A stretch of 64,000 nt of DNA from Sphingomonas aerolata (GTDB taxonomy: Bacteria > Pseudomonadota > Alphaproteobacteria > Sphingomonadales > Sphingomonadaceae). Numbering within the stretch: the first letter of the stretch is position 1; each line of letters starts with the position of its first letter. The notes under the pieces were generated by a model that was not told the origin of the DNA, did no database searches, and saw only the letters and a program-made list of their open reading frames with translations. The stretch is from assembly GCF_003046295.1 (NCBI RefSeq), contig NZ_PZZN01000002.1, forward strand, positions 248,001 to 312,000, in the 5' to 3' direction. Positions 26,121 through 35,401 of the stretch are shown in pieces. Both the position numbers and the translations under genes were made by a program.

Positions 26121-28586
26121 TCATGGCCGGCGCTCCGCCGTCTCCGTTGCCGGCTTCGGCTTCACGTAGCGGTCCAGCCAGTCCGTCATCTGCCACAGCG
26201 TCTCTTCGGTGGACTCGAGCGCGCGATAGCCGTGCGGTTCGTTCGGCAGGACGACGTAGCGCACGGTCGCACCATTGCCCTTGAGCGCAGCGTACATGCG
26301 TTCGGACTGGATCGGGAAGGTGCCGCTATTGTCGTCCGCGCCGCCGTGGATGAGCAGGATCGGCGCCTTGATCCGGTCGGCATAAGTGAACGGGCTCATT
26401 TCGGTATAGGTCGGCGTCGCCTGCCAATAGGTCCGCTGTTCCGCCTGGAACCCGAACGGCGTCAGCGTGCGGTTATACGCGCCCGACCGGGCGATGCCTG
26501 CGCGGAAGAGATCGGTATGCGCCAGCAGATTGGCGGTCATGAACGCCCCATAGCTGTGCCCGCCGACCGCTATGCGGGTCCGGTCGGCGACCCCGAGCTT
26601 GACGACGGCATCGACCGCCGCCTGCGCATTCTGCTGGAGTTGCTTGACGTAGGTGTCGTTCGCCTCCGTGCCGCCTTCGCCGATGATCGGCATCGCCGGA
26701 TTGTCGAGGATCGCATAGCCCTGGGTCAGCAGGAACAGGTGGCTGATGCCGCGTGGGCGCACGAAGCGATTGCCCTGGTCGACGGTCTGCCCGGCGACGT
26801 TCGCATCGGTGAATTCGGCGGGATACGCCCAGAGCAAGGTCGGCAGCGGCCCGTTGCGCTTCGCGTCATAGCCCGCGGGGAGGTAGAGCGACCCCGACAG
26901 TGCAAGCCCGTCGGCGCGGGGATAGGTGATCGTGCGCTGCGTCACGCCCGCGAACACGGGGGCAGGATCGGCGAACGCGGTGACCGGCTTGGCGCTGCCG
27001 CCCTTGACGCTGCGCATGACGTAATTGGGGGCGAGCTTTGCGCTTTCGCGGCGCGTGAGGATGCGCTGCCCGGTATCGTCGAGCATCGCGACGACGGTTT
27101 CGTAAAAAGGCGGCTTGGCGGACCATAGCTGCGTCTGTTCGCCACCTGTAAACGGCAGCGTCGCGAGGAAGGGGAAGGCGCCCGCCTTGGTCGCACCGTC
27201 GCCGGTGACGTAGACGGCCTTATGGTCCGGGGTGAAGCGCATCACCGGTTTGCCAGCGGCGTTCGATTCGACGACCGGCCGACCCGGGTCGCCATATTGG
27301 TCCTGATAATTGCGGGTCAGCAGCGTGCGCGGCTGGCCCGGTCGCGCCGGTGCGACCGCAAGCCGGTGTTCGGTCCGCGACCGCCATTCGCGATCAACGA
27401 CCATCGCGAAGCCGTCATCGCCCCAGAAGGTCGTCGCATAGCGCGCCGGGGTCATCGCCAGGTCGACCGGCGCCGCTTCGAACGGTGCCGCCTGCATCTT
27501 GACCACGTCGTGGAAGGCGACCTTCGCACGCGGATTGCCGCCGTCGAGCGCCTCCGCCCAGACGAGCGTGGCGGGGGCGTCGGATCGCCACATCGCCTCG
27601 CGCGGACCCTTGACGGTGGCGTCGAAGTCGACCGGAAGATCGTCGGCGAGCGGGCGATCGACCAGCGTCCGGACCGGCTGGCCATCGATCGTCGCGACGG
27701 CGATCTCGGTCGGGAAATAGCGCGCGGGCAGCAGATAGGAATAGGGCCGCTTGAGCCGTTCGGTCAGCAGATACCGGCCGTCGGGCGAGACGCTGAACTC
27801 GGTGATGAGCCCGGGTGCGCCGATCGGCCGGGTGGCGCCCGACAGCGCGATCCGGACGAGCTGGCCCGTGAAATAATGATCGAACAGGGCCTCGTCCTGC
27901 GCATCGCCGAGCAAATCCTCATAGGTTCGCGCCGCCGACGATCGGCCCGCGCTTTCCTGGACGACGGGCCCCGTCGGCGTGTCGCCGGCGACGGGGGCGG
28001 GGCCGCGGTTCGCGGGGACGGTGTAGGCGATCAGCGCCGTGCTGTCGGGCATCCAGGTGAACGGCGTGCCGAACGTCCCGTTCAAGCCCTTGGCCACCAT
28101 GCGCGCGCTGCCGTCGCGCTCGGCGATCCACAGCGAGAGACCGTCGGGCTGCTGTGCATAGAAGGCGAGGCGGGTGCCGTCGGGCGACCAGTCAGGTGCG
28201 GCAAAGCGCAGTCCGGCAGGCAGCGCGACATTAATGGTCTTGCCGCTCGCCAGATCCTTGAACTGCAGCGCGTTCAACCACTGCACGCGGACCTCGGCCT
28301 GACCATTGGTCGCGGGATCGATGCGATAGCCACCAAGCCGCAGGATCGGTTTGGACAGATTGGCGATCGACGGGAGATTCTCGCGGCCGAGGATCGCGAG
28401 CGTCCGGTGGTCGGGGCTGACCGAGACGCCTGGGGTCGGGGGTGTCTCCAGCGCCCGTGCGATCGCATCGGGCGCGCGGTGATAGGGTGTGCCCGGCGTC
28501 TGCGCGCTGGCGCCGGAGACCACCGCGCCGGGTAAAGCGGTCGCGGTGACGAGGAGGAGAGCGATCAAACAGGCACTGGCGCGCAT
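26121..28586 (-). CDS. Secreted prolyl-oligopeptidase-family (S9) peptidase
   Basis: An 821-residue protein with a signal peptide (R-A-S-A-C-L-I-A-L-L-L-V-T-A-T) cleaved near A-S-A-Q. A WD/beta-propeller-like region (about 60-560) has repeated S-P-D-G/T-R segments. A C-terminal alpha/beta hydrolase carries the nucleophile motif G-G-H-S-Y-G-A (Ser at about 678), an Asp in H-G-G-A-D-D-N-S-G and a His in N-E-P-H-G-Y-R. It should cleave short peptides or acylated peptides in the periplasm. It is followed by the SRAP gene on the same strand after about 60 bp, but a shared transcript is unlikely to be functional. Confidence 0.9.
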   Translation of the reverse strand: MRASACLIALLLVTATALPGAVVSGASAQTPGTPYHRAPDAIARALETPPTPGVSVSPDHRTLAILGRENLPSIANLSKPILRLGGYRIDPATNGQAEVRVQWLNALQFKDLASGKTINVALPAGLRFAAPDWSPDGTRLAFYAQQPDGLSLWIAERDGSARMVAKGLNGTFGTPFTWMPDSTALIAYTVPANRGPAPVAGDTPTGPVVQESAGRSSAARTYEDLLGDAQDEALFDHYFTGQLVRIALSGATRPIGAPGLITEFSVSPDGRYLLTERLKRPYSYLLPARYFPTEIAVATIDGQPVRTLVDRPLADDLPVDFDATVKGPREAMWRSDAPATLVWAEALDGGNPRAKVAFHDVVKMQAAPFEAAPVDLAMTPARYATTFWGDDGFAMVVDREWRSRTEHRLAVAPARPGQPRTLLTRNYQDQYGDPGRPVVESNAAGKPVMRFTPDHKAVYVTGDGATKAGAFPFLATLPFTGGEQTQLWSAKPPFYETVVAMLDDTGQRILTRRESAKLAPNYVMRSVKGGSAKPVTAFADPAPVFAGVTQRTITYPRADGLALSGSLYLPAGYDAKRNGPLPTLLWAYPAEFTDANVAGQTVDQGNRFVRPRGISHLFLLTQGYAILDNPAMPIIGEGGTEANDTYVKQLQQNAQAAVDAVVKLGVADRTRIAVGGHSYGAFMTANLLAHTDLFRAGIARSGAYNRTLTPFGFQAEQRTYWQATPTYTEMSPFTYADRIKAPILLIHGGADDNSGTFPIQSERMYAALKGNGATVRYVVLPNEPHGYRALESTEETLWQMTDWLDRYVKPKPATETAERRP

Positions 28587-28673
28587 TCATAACCCCTTGT
28601 TCTGATATGTCAGGGGTGTGGCATGTCGGGCGGGCCGGCACCAGCGGGCCCGGCCTGCATGGCAGCTGGCACC

Positions 28674-29471
28674 TCAGAATTCGCGAATGATGCGCAGGCC
28701 GATGCGCGGTCGAAATGGACCCGACACGGCCCGTTCGGCGCCCGCACCGATCTGCGCCGAGACCTTCCGCCCGATCGCGCGGTGCAGCTGTGGCATCAGG
28801 AGCCAATAGCCGCTCGCCCCCGTCTGCCGGTTTACCTCGAACCCGAGCACGGTGCCGTCATCGACATCCCAGAATGTCGAGTGATTGACGATCAGCCCGG
28901 TGCCCTTCGTGCTCCTGAGCGTCACGTCGCCCGCGCCGATCATCGTCATCGTGCTCAACCGTTCGCCGAAGCGGTTGCCGAGCAGATAGACCAGGCTGCT
29001 CGACCAGCCCCCGTCGCGGCGATTGTGAAGCCCGAGATACTGGACGCCGTGGATGCTGCGTCCGCCGCGAAACGTGCCGAACGTCCCCTGCAGCCCCATT
29101 TTGAGATCGGTCAGCCGGCCATTGGTGAACGGCAGCTCGAGCTCGACCGCAAAGCCGTCGGCGACCGCATATTCGACCTCGGGCGCCCATTCGACATGGC
29201 GCGACGGTCCGCTGAGATTGACCTGGGCGAGCGTGTTGGTCTCGAGCTCGCCGCGCCGCGCGCCGAGTGGCCGCACCATGTCGAAGATCATCGGTTCGGG
29301 GATGGCGGGGATCGCCGCGGACGTCGCCCCCGCGATCGCGGTCGCGCCCGGCACCGGCTGGGCCTCTGCCGATCGCGTCTGCGCGGCTGCACCGGTGCTG
29401 GCGGCGAGGAGGGCGGGGGCGCAGAACGCTGCGAGGGAGAACGGGGCGCAGGGCCGCGCGCGGATGATCAT
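28674..29471 (-). CDS. Predicted outer-membrane beta-barrel protein of unknown function
   Basis: A 265-residue protein with a signal peptide ending near G-A-A-A-Q and a long flexible Ala/Pro segment. A beta-rich domain follows (V-E-W-A-P-E-V-E-Y-A-V-A-D-G-F-A-V-E-L-E-L-P, then G-S-I-H-G-V-Q-Y-L-G-L-H-N-R-R-D-G-G-W-type strands). It terminates in R-I-I-R-E-F with a final Phe. I infer an outer-membrane barrel; no family name is certain. It is the last gene of the minus-strand group with the membrane protein and glycosyltransferase upstream. The ATG at 29471 gives the better signal peptide than one nine codons upstream. Confidence 0.6.
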   Translation of the reverse strand: MIIRARPCAPFSLAAFCAPALLAASTGAAAQTRSAEAQPVPGATAIAGATSAAIPAIPEPMIFDMVRPLGARRGELETNTLAQVNLSGPSRHVEWAPEVEYAVADGFAVELELPFTNGRLTDLKMGLQGTFGTFRGGRSIHGVQYLGLHNRRDGGWSSSLVYLLGNRFGERLSTMTMIGAGDVTLRSTKGTGLIVNHSTFWDVDDGTVLGFEVNRQTGASGYWLLMPQLHRAIGRKVSAQIGAGAERAVSGPFRPRIGLRIIREF

Positions 29472-29526
29472 GGTGACGGGTTCCGGTGGCTGGAGCATGA
29501 GGACATGCGCTCATCGCCGCGCCGAC

Positions 29527-30522
29527 TTACGCCGACCTTACGCGAGCCCGCAGGTCGACTTCATGAAGCGCGAACAGCACCATCCCGATGGCGAGCGGGA
29601 TCAGGAAATAGACCATCCGATAGGCGAGCAAGGCGGCGAACAGCGTCGCGCGGTCGATCTCGGGGAGGCTCGCCAGCATCACCGCTTCGAACACGCCCAC
29701 GCCACCCGGGGCATGGGTGATCAGTCCCGTCGTGATCGCCACCAGGTACCCGAGCAACAGGCCGGGAAGCAGGGCAAGCGACGCGCCGGGCAGCAGGACG
29801 ACCAGCACCAGCGCCGCAAGGACGAGGTCGATGCTCGCCAGCATCATCTGGATCAGTGCCTGCCGCGTGCGAGGCACGGGGATCGACCGGCCGAACGCGA
29901 CGATCATCCGACCGCCACGCCGGTGGAGCAGGATCAGCACCAGGCCCAGCAGGGCAAGGCTCACCGCGCCGATCGCGGCGTGGACCGGGTAGGACATCGC
30001 AAGGCCGGCAATCGCCAGCCTGTCGGGACTGGCGACAAGCCCGATCCCCAGCAGCAGGAGCACCCCGGACCAGAAGGTCAGGCCGGTCAGCACCATGACA
30101 TGGCCGACTTCGCCGATCGTCAGCCCTGCGGGCCGGTAGATCCGCCACCGCGCGGTTCCACCGGTCAGCAGCGCGAACCCGAAATTGTGACTGAAAACAT
30201 AGCTGGTGAACGAGGCGAGCGCCGCCCGGGGATAGGCAACCCGTCGCCCGATGACCCGCAGCGCGATCACGTCATAGCCGGTCAGCACGCCGTAGCTGGT
30301 TGCGGTGATCCCGGCGGCGAGCAGCAGCCGGACCCCGCCGATCCGCGTCAGCGTGTCGCGGATGTCGGTCCAGTCGACCCCGTCTAGCAGGCTTGCGAGT
30401 GCCGACAGGGCGATCGCGACGACGGCGAGCATCGCGGCAGCAGCGGCTGCCGTTCGCACCGACGACGATGACAGGAGACGTCGCCACCCTGACGGCGTCC
30501 GGGCGCTGCACTGTTCTGTCAC
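29527..30522 (-). CDS. LPG-synthase transmembrane-domain-like (UPF0104) membrane protein
   Basis: A 331-residue protein with about eight membrane helices. Family landmarks are F-S-H-N-F-G-F-A-L-L-T-G-G-T-A-R-W-R and I-T-H-A-P-G-G-V-G-V-F-E, as in the flippase part of MprF-like lysyl-phosphatidylglycerol synthases. There is no synthetase domain. Such stand-alone proteins are thought to move or synthesise modified lipids in the inner membrane. It follows the GT4 gene by 5 bp, so the two are surely co-transcribed and probably act on the same lipid. Confidence 0.8.
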   Translation of the reverse strand: MTEQCSARTPSGWRRLLSSSSVRTAAAAAAMLAVVAIALSALASLLDGVDWTDIRDTLTRIGGVRLLLAAGITATSYGVLTGYDVIALRVIGRRVAYPRAALASFTSYVFSHNFGFALLTGGTARWRIYRPAGLTIGEVGHVMVLTGLTFWSGVLLLLGIGLVASPDRLAIAGLAMSYPVHAAIGAVSLALLGLVLILLHRRGGRMIVAFGRSIPVPRTRQALIQMMLASIDLVLAALVLVVLLPGASLALLPGLLLGYLVAITTGLITHAPGGVGVFEAVMLASLPEIDRATLFAALLAYRMVYFLIPLAIGMVLFALHEVDLRARVRSA

Positions 30523-30527
30523 GACGC

Positions 30528-31823
30528 TCAGCCCGCGGCCGACCGGTTCCGCCGGAGTGCCGACGCGGCACCCGGATCGGCGGTTGCCGACACAGTGTCC
30601 GTCCCCAACAGCGCATGATAGGCGTCGAGGACCATCGCCGACGCTGTGTCCCAGTCATAGGCCGCGCTTGCCGCGCGTGCGGCCCGGCCCATCGAAGCGC
30701 GCAGATCCGAGAACAGTGCGAGACGGCGAACCGCGGCAACCGCCGCATCGAGATCGTTCGCGGCGAAGAACATGCCCGTTTCCTTGCGCAGCAGGTTGCG
30801 TCCGCTGGGGATGTCGACGCACACGCTCGGCAATCCCGATGCCATCGCTTCCAACGTTACGTTGCCAAAGGCTTCGGAAATGCTCGGATTGACGAAAATA
30901 TCCGCGCTGGCGACCGCGCGGGCCAGCCTGTCGCCCGACAGGCTGCCGAGGAGGATCGCGTCCGGCAGGCGCTGCGTTAGCCAGTCCCGTTCGGGCCCGT
31001 CGCCGACGACCACCGCCCGGATCGTGGCGGCAGTTCCGCACGATTCTTCGGTACCCTTGCGAACCGCGTCGACGATGTCGGCGAACAGCGCCGGTCCCTT
31101 CTCGCGGACCAGCCGGCCGAAGAAGAGCAGGACGATGTCGGTGTCGGCGATGCCCATGTGCCGGCGCCAGGCCAGGTCGCGGTGGCGCGGAGAGAAGGCA
31201 TCGCGATCGACCCCGCGACCCCAGAGACGTGTCCGCTCGCCAAGCCCCTTGGCGGAAAACTCGGCGGCGATGGGAGGGGTGGGCACGAGGATCGCGTCGC
31301 TGCCGGTGTAGAACCGGTCGAGATGCCGTTCCATCATTGGCCGGATCAATCCCGCACCATAGAATTGCGCATAGGTCTCGAACCGCGTGTGCAAGCTGGC
31401 GACGACCGGGACGCCCATCGTCCGCGCCAGCCGCTGCGCGGCAACGCCGGTCCAGTCGGGGGCGGACAGGTGGACGATGTCGGGGCGGAAGCGTTCGACA
31501 TCGCGCCGCACGCTCGCCGGCAATCCGAGCCCCAGCCGATACTCGCCGCGACCTGGAATGCTGACCGACGGGACCGACACCAATGTGCCCGTGGGGGCAA
31601 AGGCGGGGCGGGGCGATGTCGGTGAATAGACCCGAACGTCGACGCCGTCGCGCTCGAGATACCCGACGAGGCGGTTGAGCGCCTGGTTGGCGCCGTCGCG
31701 CAGATAGTTGTAGTTGCCCGAGAACAGGGCGACCCGGCGCGGCTGGTCAGGCGCCGCACGGTCGCGGGACACCGCGGCGCGGGTCGCTGCAAGCCGTTCG
31801 AACGGGCCAAGGATATCGGACAT
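30528..31823 (-). CDS. GT4-family glycosyltransferase
   Basis: A 431-residue GT-B-fold enzyme. The N-terminal acceptor domain has L-F-S-G-N-Y-N-Y-L-R-D-G, then P-D-I-V-H-L-S-A-P-D-W-T-G and V-A-S-L-H-T-R-F-E-T-Y. The C-terminal donor domain has L-L-F-F-G-R-L-V-R-E-K-G and a nucleotide-sugar E-x7-E site within N-P-S-I-S-E-A-F-G-N-V-T-L-E-A. The pattern resembles mannosyl- or glycolipid-forming GT4 enzymes (MgtA/SqdX-like). With the adjacent LPG-type membrane protein I infer glycosylation of a membrane lipid. The gene is divergent from a response regulator that may control it. Confidence 0.85.
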   Translation of the reverse strand: MSDILGPFERLAATRAAVSRDRAAPDQPRRVALFSGNYNYLRDGANQALNRLVGYLERDGVDVRVYSPTSPRPAFAPTGTLVSVPSVSIPGRGEYRLGLGLPASVRRDVERFRPDIVHLSAPDWTGVAAQRLARTMGVPVVASLHTRFETYAQFYGAGLIRPMMERHLDRFYTGSDAILVPTPPIAAEFSAKGLGERTRLWGRGVDRDAFSPRHRDLAWRRHMGIADTDIVLLFFGRLVREKGPALFADIVDAVRKGTEESCGTAATIRAVVVGDGPERDWLTQRLPDAILLGSLSGDRLARAVASADIFVNPSISEAFGNVTLEAMASGLPSVCVDIPSGRNLLRKETGMFFAANDLDAAVAAVRRLALFSDLRASMGRAARAASAAYDWDTASAMVLDAYHALLGTDTVSATADPGAASALRRNRSAAG

Positions 31824-31972
31824 GGAGACACTCTGATTTTTGCTGACGGCGCATCGCGCGACATCGATCGGGATCGAGGATCGGTCGGCCTATCCCGTCC
31901 GGCTTACGCCAGCCTTACAGGCGGCGATGGGCGCGGGCGGTGCGATCCGGGCAGCCCGACCGGGGAGCGTCG

Positions 31973-32650
31973 ATGCGGATCCTGATCGTCGAGGATCATG
32001 CCGATCTGGTCACGATGCTGATCCGGCTGCTCGGCGAGGCGGGCTATGCCGCGGACGCGACCGCGACGGCCGCCGATGCACGGCTGATCCTGTCCTATAC
32101 GCGCTATGCCGCGGTCATCCTCGATCTCGGGCTGCCGGACGGCGATGGCCTGTCGGTCGTGCGCGAATTGCGTGACCGCGACGATCCCACGCCGGTCATC
32201 GCGCTGACGGCGCGGGCAAGCGTCGCACACCGGGTGACCGGGCTCGAGGCGGGGGCCGACGACTATCTCGCCAAGCCGTTCGCGCCCGAGGAACTGCTCG
32301 CCCGCATCCAGGCGCTGCTCCGGCGCAGCGGCACGATCGTCGACCGGACGATCGAGTGCGGCAACGTCCGGTTCGATCCGGCAACGCGCGAGGTCTCCGT
32401 TGCCGGCCGGCCGACCGTTTTGTCCGCGCGCGAACTGGAGGTGCTCGCCGGGCTGATCCGCCGCGCGAGCCGGGTGGTGACCAAGCAGCATCTCGAACAA
32501 TTGCTGTTCGGGCTGGCCGACGATCTCGGGTCGAATGCAGTCGAGGTCTATGTCCACCGGCTGCGGCGTCGTCTGGCGGAGTCGCAGGCGACCGCGGACA
32601 TCGTCACGGTCCGAGGGGTCGGTTACATGATGCTGGAGCGGGACGCGTGA
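31973..32650 (+). CDS. OmpR-family response regulator
   Basis: A 225-residue regulator of the QseB/TctD type. The receiver has acidic E7/D8, phosphoacceptor Asp51 (V-I-L-D-L-G-L-P-D) and Lys in L-A-K-P-F. A winged-helix domain is present (L-S-A-R-E-L-E-V-L-A-G-L, then V-Y-V-H-R-L-R-R-R-L). The kinase gene starts inside its stop codon (GTGA overlap), so the pair is co-translated. It is divergent from the glycosyltransferase/LPG-like operon across about 150 bp, suggesting that those envelope genes are among its targets. Confidence 0.9.
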   Translation: MRILIVEDHADLVTMLIRLLGEAGYAADATATAADARLILSYTRYAAVILDLGLPDGDGLSVVRELRDRDDPTPVIALTARASVAHRVTGLEAGADDYLAKPFAPEELLARIQALLRRSGTIVDRTIECGNVRFDPATREVSVAGRPTVLSARELEVLAGLIRRASRVVTKQHLEQLLFGLADDLGSNAVEVYVHRLRRRLAESQATADIVTVRGVGYMMLERDA

Positions 32651-34008
32651 CGCGGCCGCCACGATCATTGATGGCGCAGATCCTGCGCTGGCATGCGATC
32701 GCGGTGCTGATCACCGCCGTCGCGGTGGCCGGCGGGGTCTATCTGTTTCTCGACACGACGGCGGCGCGGATCCAGCATCAGACGGTCCACGTCCATACCC
32801 AGGCCCTGCGCCAGGCGCTGTCGCAGGACGCGCGCGGCCGGTTGCACCTGACGCAGGACCGGACCAGCGCCGCAGTGTTCGCGCCGGGGGCGGGCTTTGC
32901 ATTCCGCATCGTCGATCCGCGCGGTGCGGTCCTGTTCCGGTCGGACTCGCCGATCCTGGTGCCGCTCGCTGCCATCCCCCTGAGCCACGAGGAGCGCTTC
33001 TTCCGCCGGCAGTCGCGGCATGCCTTCTATGCCGGCGCCAGCAGTCCGGTGCGCGTCGGGAGCGCGCGTGTCTGGATCATTGTCCTGCAGAACCTGACTC
33101 ACCCGGACTATATTCTCGACGACCTGCTCGCGCAGTTCCTGCTCTACGGCCTGGCGATCGTGACGCCGGTCCTGCTGCTGCTGCTGGCGATCGACGTGCT
33201 GATCATCCGGCGTGCGGTCGCGCCGGTACGGCAAGCCTCCGCATCGCTGCGGACGGACGATGCGCTGCCGCTCGATCTGCGTCTGCATGACGACCGGCTT
33301 CCGGCCGAAGTGCGTCCACTCGCGCGCGCGGTCAATGCGCTGCTGGAGCGTCTGACGTCGAGCTACCGCATGCAGCGCGACTTCATCGCCGATGCGGCGC
33401 ACGAGCTGCGCACGCCGATCGCGGTGGCGAGGCTTCGTGTCGAGGAGGTCGAGGATGCTACGTTGCGGTCGACGCTGCGCAGCGATCTCGACACGCTCGG
33501 CCGCATCGTCGAGCAGGTGCTGGAGATCGCCGAGCTCGAAACCGTCGCGCTGGATACCGCGGCATCGGTCGATCTCGTCGCGATCGCGACCGACGGCGTG
33601 GCCTCGATCGCGCCGCTGGCGATCCGCCAGGGCAAGTCGATCGCGCTGTCGACGGGGGCGGACAGCGTGATGGTCGCCGGCCATGCGGCCTGGATCGCCA
33701 AGGCGCTGGGCTGCCTGATCGAGAATGCGGTCAAGCATAGCGGGCCTGGCCGTCGGATCGACGTGACGATCGGGACAGACGGCACGCTGGCGGTCTGCGA
33801 CGACGGCCCCGGCATCCCCGAGGCGGATCAGCCGTCGATCTTTCGCCGTTTCTGGAAACGCGATCGTGCCGCATCCGCCAGCAGCGGGTTGGGGCTGGCG
33901 ATCGTCGCGCAGGTTGCGGAGGCGCACGCGACGCGGGTGGTGCTCGCGTCGCGGCCGGGGCGGACCCGGTTCGCGATTACCTTCCGCACCGCATTGATGC
34001 GCCGCTGA
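32647..34008 (+). CDS. Sensor histidine kinase
   Basis: A 453-residue membrane kinase. There is one helix near residues 15-37, a periplasmic sensor of about 125 residues, a second helix (about 168-190) and a HAMP-like linker. The HisKA motif [10 protein letters not shown] has His at about 252, and the HATPase region shows E-N-A-V-K-H, D-D-G-P-G-I-P and G-L-G-L-A-I-V. I chose the GTG at 32647 because it overlaps the regulator's TGA (GTGA); an ATG at 32671 would also leave an intact first helix. The signal is unknown. Confidence 0.9.
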   Translation: MTRPPRSLMAQILRWHAIAVLITAVAVAGGVYLFLDTTAARIQHQTVHVHTQALRQALSQDARGRLHLTQDRTSAAVFAPGAGFAFRIVDPRGAVLFRSDSPILVPLAAIPLSHEERFFRRQSRHAFYAGASSPVRVGSARVWIIVLQNLTHPDYILDDLLAQFLLYGLAIVTPVLLLLLAIDVLIIRRAVAPVRQASASLRTDDALPLDLRLHDDRLPAEVRPLARAVNALLERLTSSYRMQRDFIADAAHELRTPIAVARLRVEEVEDATLRSTLRSDLDTLGRIVEQVLEIAELETVALDTAASVDLVAIATDGVASIAPLAIRQGKSIALSTGADSVMVAGHAAWIAKALGCLIENAVKHSGPGRRIDVTIGTDGTLAVCDDGPGIPEADQPSIFRRFWKRDRAASASSGLGLAIVAQVAEAHATRVVLASRPGRTRFAITFRTALMRR

Positions 34009-34097
34009 TCGCGAGCCCATCTTCGCCACTGACGCGCTCTTATCGGGCATTGCACCATGGTCCACATAGCGGGCACGCGGTCGCAGAGGAATTTGGT

Positions 34098-35318
34098 ATG
34101 ACGAGTATTGCGGACGACCGTGGCCCCTTGGAGCCGGATGCGTCGATGCCACACCCGCCGGGCGGACACCATCTCGGTCGGGGGCTGACGTTCGTGATGG
34201 CCGCCGCGGCCGGCGTTGCCGTCGCCAATATCTATTACAACCAGCCCATGCTGGGGATCATCGAGCGCGACCTGCCCGGGGCCGCGACCAGCCTGGTGCC
34301 GACCGCGACCCAGCTTGGCTATGCCGCGGGACTGTTCCTTCTGGTACCGCTCGGCGACCTGGTCGAACGCCGGCGTCTGATCGTCGTGCAGTTCCTGGGG
34401 CTGGCCGCGGCCCTGATCCTCGCGGCGATCGCACCGAGCGCGGCGATGCTGATCGCCGCGTCGCTGCTCGTCGGGATATTGTCGACCGTCGCGCAACAGG
34501 TCGTGCCGTTTGCCGCGCATCTCGCAAGCCCGGAACGACGCGGTGCAACGGTCGGGACGGTCATGGCGGGGCTGTTGTGCGGCATCCTGCTCAGCCGGAC
34601 GCTGGCGGGTTTCGTCGCGACGCATGCCGGGTGGCGAGCGATGTTCTGGCTAGGCGTGCCGATGGCGCTCGGCGCGGGGGTGGTGATGGCGATGCGGCTG
34701 CCGCGCAGCGTCTCGACCGCGGATCTCGATTATGCAGGGCTGTTGCGGTCGCTCGGCGGTCTCTGGCGGGAGTTCGGCGCGCTGCGCAAGGCGGCCATCA
34801 CGCAGGCGCTGCTGTTCGGCGCGTTCAGCGTGTTCTGGACGATTCTCGCACTCCATCTGCAGAGTCCGCGTTTCGGTTTGGGGGCGGATATCGCGGGTCT
34901 GTTCGGGGTGGTCGGTGCAGTCGGCGTGCTTGCCGCGCCGGTCGCCGGGCGCATCGCCGACCGCCGCGGTCCCAGGCTGGTGATCCTGCTCGGGGCCGTG
35001 CTGACGCTGGCAAGCTGGGCAGTCTTTGCGCTGTGGAGTTCGATTGCCGGACTGGTGGTCGGCGTCATCCTGCTCGATTTTGGCGTGCAGAGTGCGCTCG
35101 TCTCCAACCAGCATGTGGTTTACGCGCTGCGGCCCGAGGCCCGCGCCCGGCTCAACACGATCTTCATGGGGGCGATGTTCCTCGGCGGCGCGGCGGGATC
35201 TGCCGGCGCGACCTGGGCATGGCACATGGACGGTTGGGTCGCGGTCACGGGGCTAGGCGCGGCCTTGTCCGCGGCGGCGGTGCTGCTTCAGGTCGTCGCG
35301 GCCAGACGCCGGCGCTGA
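34098..35318 (+). CDS. MFS transporter
   Basis: A 406-residue protein with twelve predicted helices. The segment [12 protein letters not shown] lies in helix 1, and a motif-A-like region [12 protein letters not shown] connects helices 2 and 3. The related I-A-D-R-R-G-P-R stretch is in the second half. The pattern resembles the drug/H+ antiporter or YhjX/NarK-like sphingomonad MFS proteins with the YYNQP signature; the substrate is not evident. The ATG at 34098 is preceded by AGAGGA. It is followed by a gamma-glutamyltransferase gene on the same strand. Confidence 0.85.
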   Translation: MTSIADDRGPLEPDASMPHPPGGHHLGRGLTFVMAAAAGVAVANIYYNQPMLGIIERDLPGAATSLVPTATQLGYAAGLFLLVPLGDLVERRRLIVVQFLGLAAALILAAIAPSAAMLIAASLLVGILSTVAQQVVPFAAHLASPERRGATVGTVMAGLLCGILLSRTLAGFVATHAGWRAMFWLGVPMALGAGVVMAMRLPRSVSTADLDYAGLLRSLGGLWREFGALRKAAITQALLFGAFSVFWTILALHLQSPRFGLGADIAGLFGVVGAVGVLAAPVAGRIADRRGPRLVILLGAVLTLASWAVFALWSSIAGLVVGVILLDFGVQSALVSNQHVVYALRPEARARLNTIFMGAMFLGGAAGSAGATWAWHMDGWVAVTGLGAALSAAAVLLQVVAARRRR

Positions 35319-35401
35319 TCCGTCGAGGCACCGCCGATTTCAGCCACTTGCGCCGATCGCCCCTGCGGGCAACAACCTTGCCAAGTTCTGGGAGTTCGCC
35401 A

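Noticed and set aside
32665..34152. 495-codon minus-strand frame across the histidine kinase
   Set aside because: Antisense shadow with Arg/Gln-rich low complexity; the kinase gene is unambiguous.
34577..35401. Upstream extension of the gamma-glutamyltransferase frame
   Set aside because: It lies in another phase of the MFS gene; the signal peptide at 35402 marks the true start.
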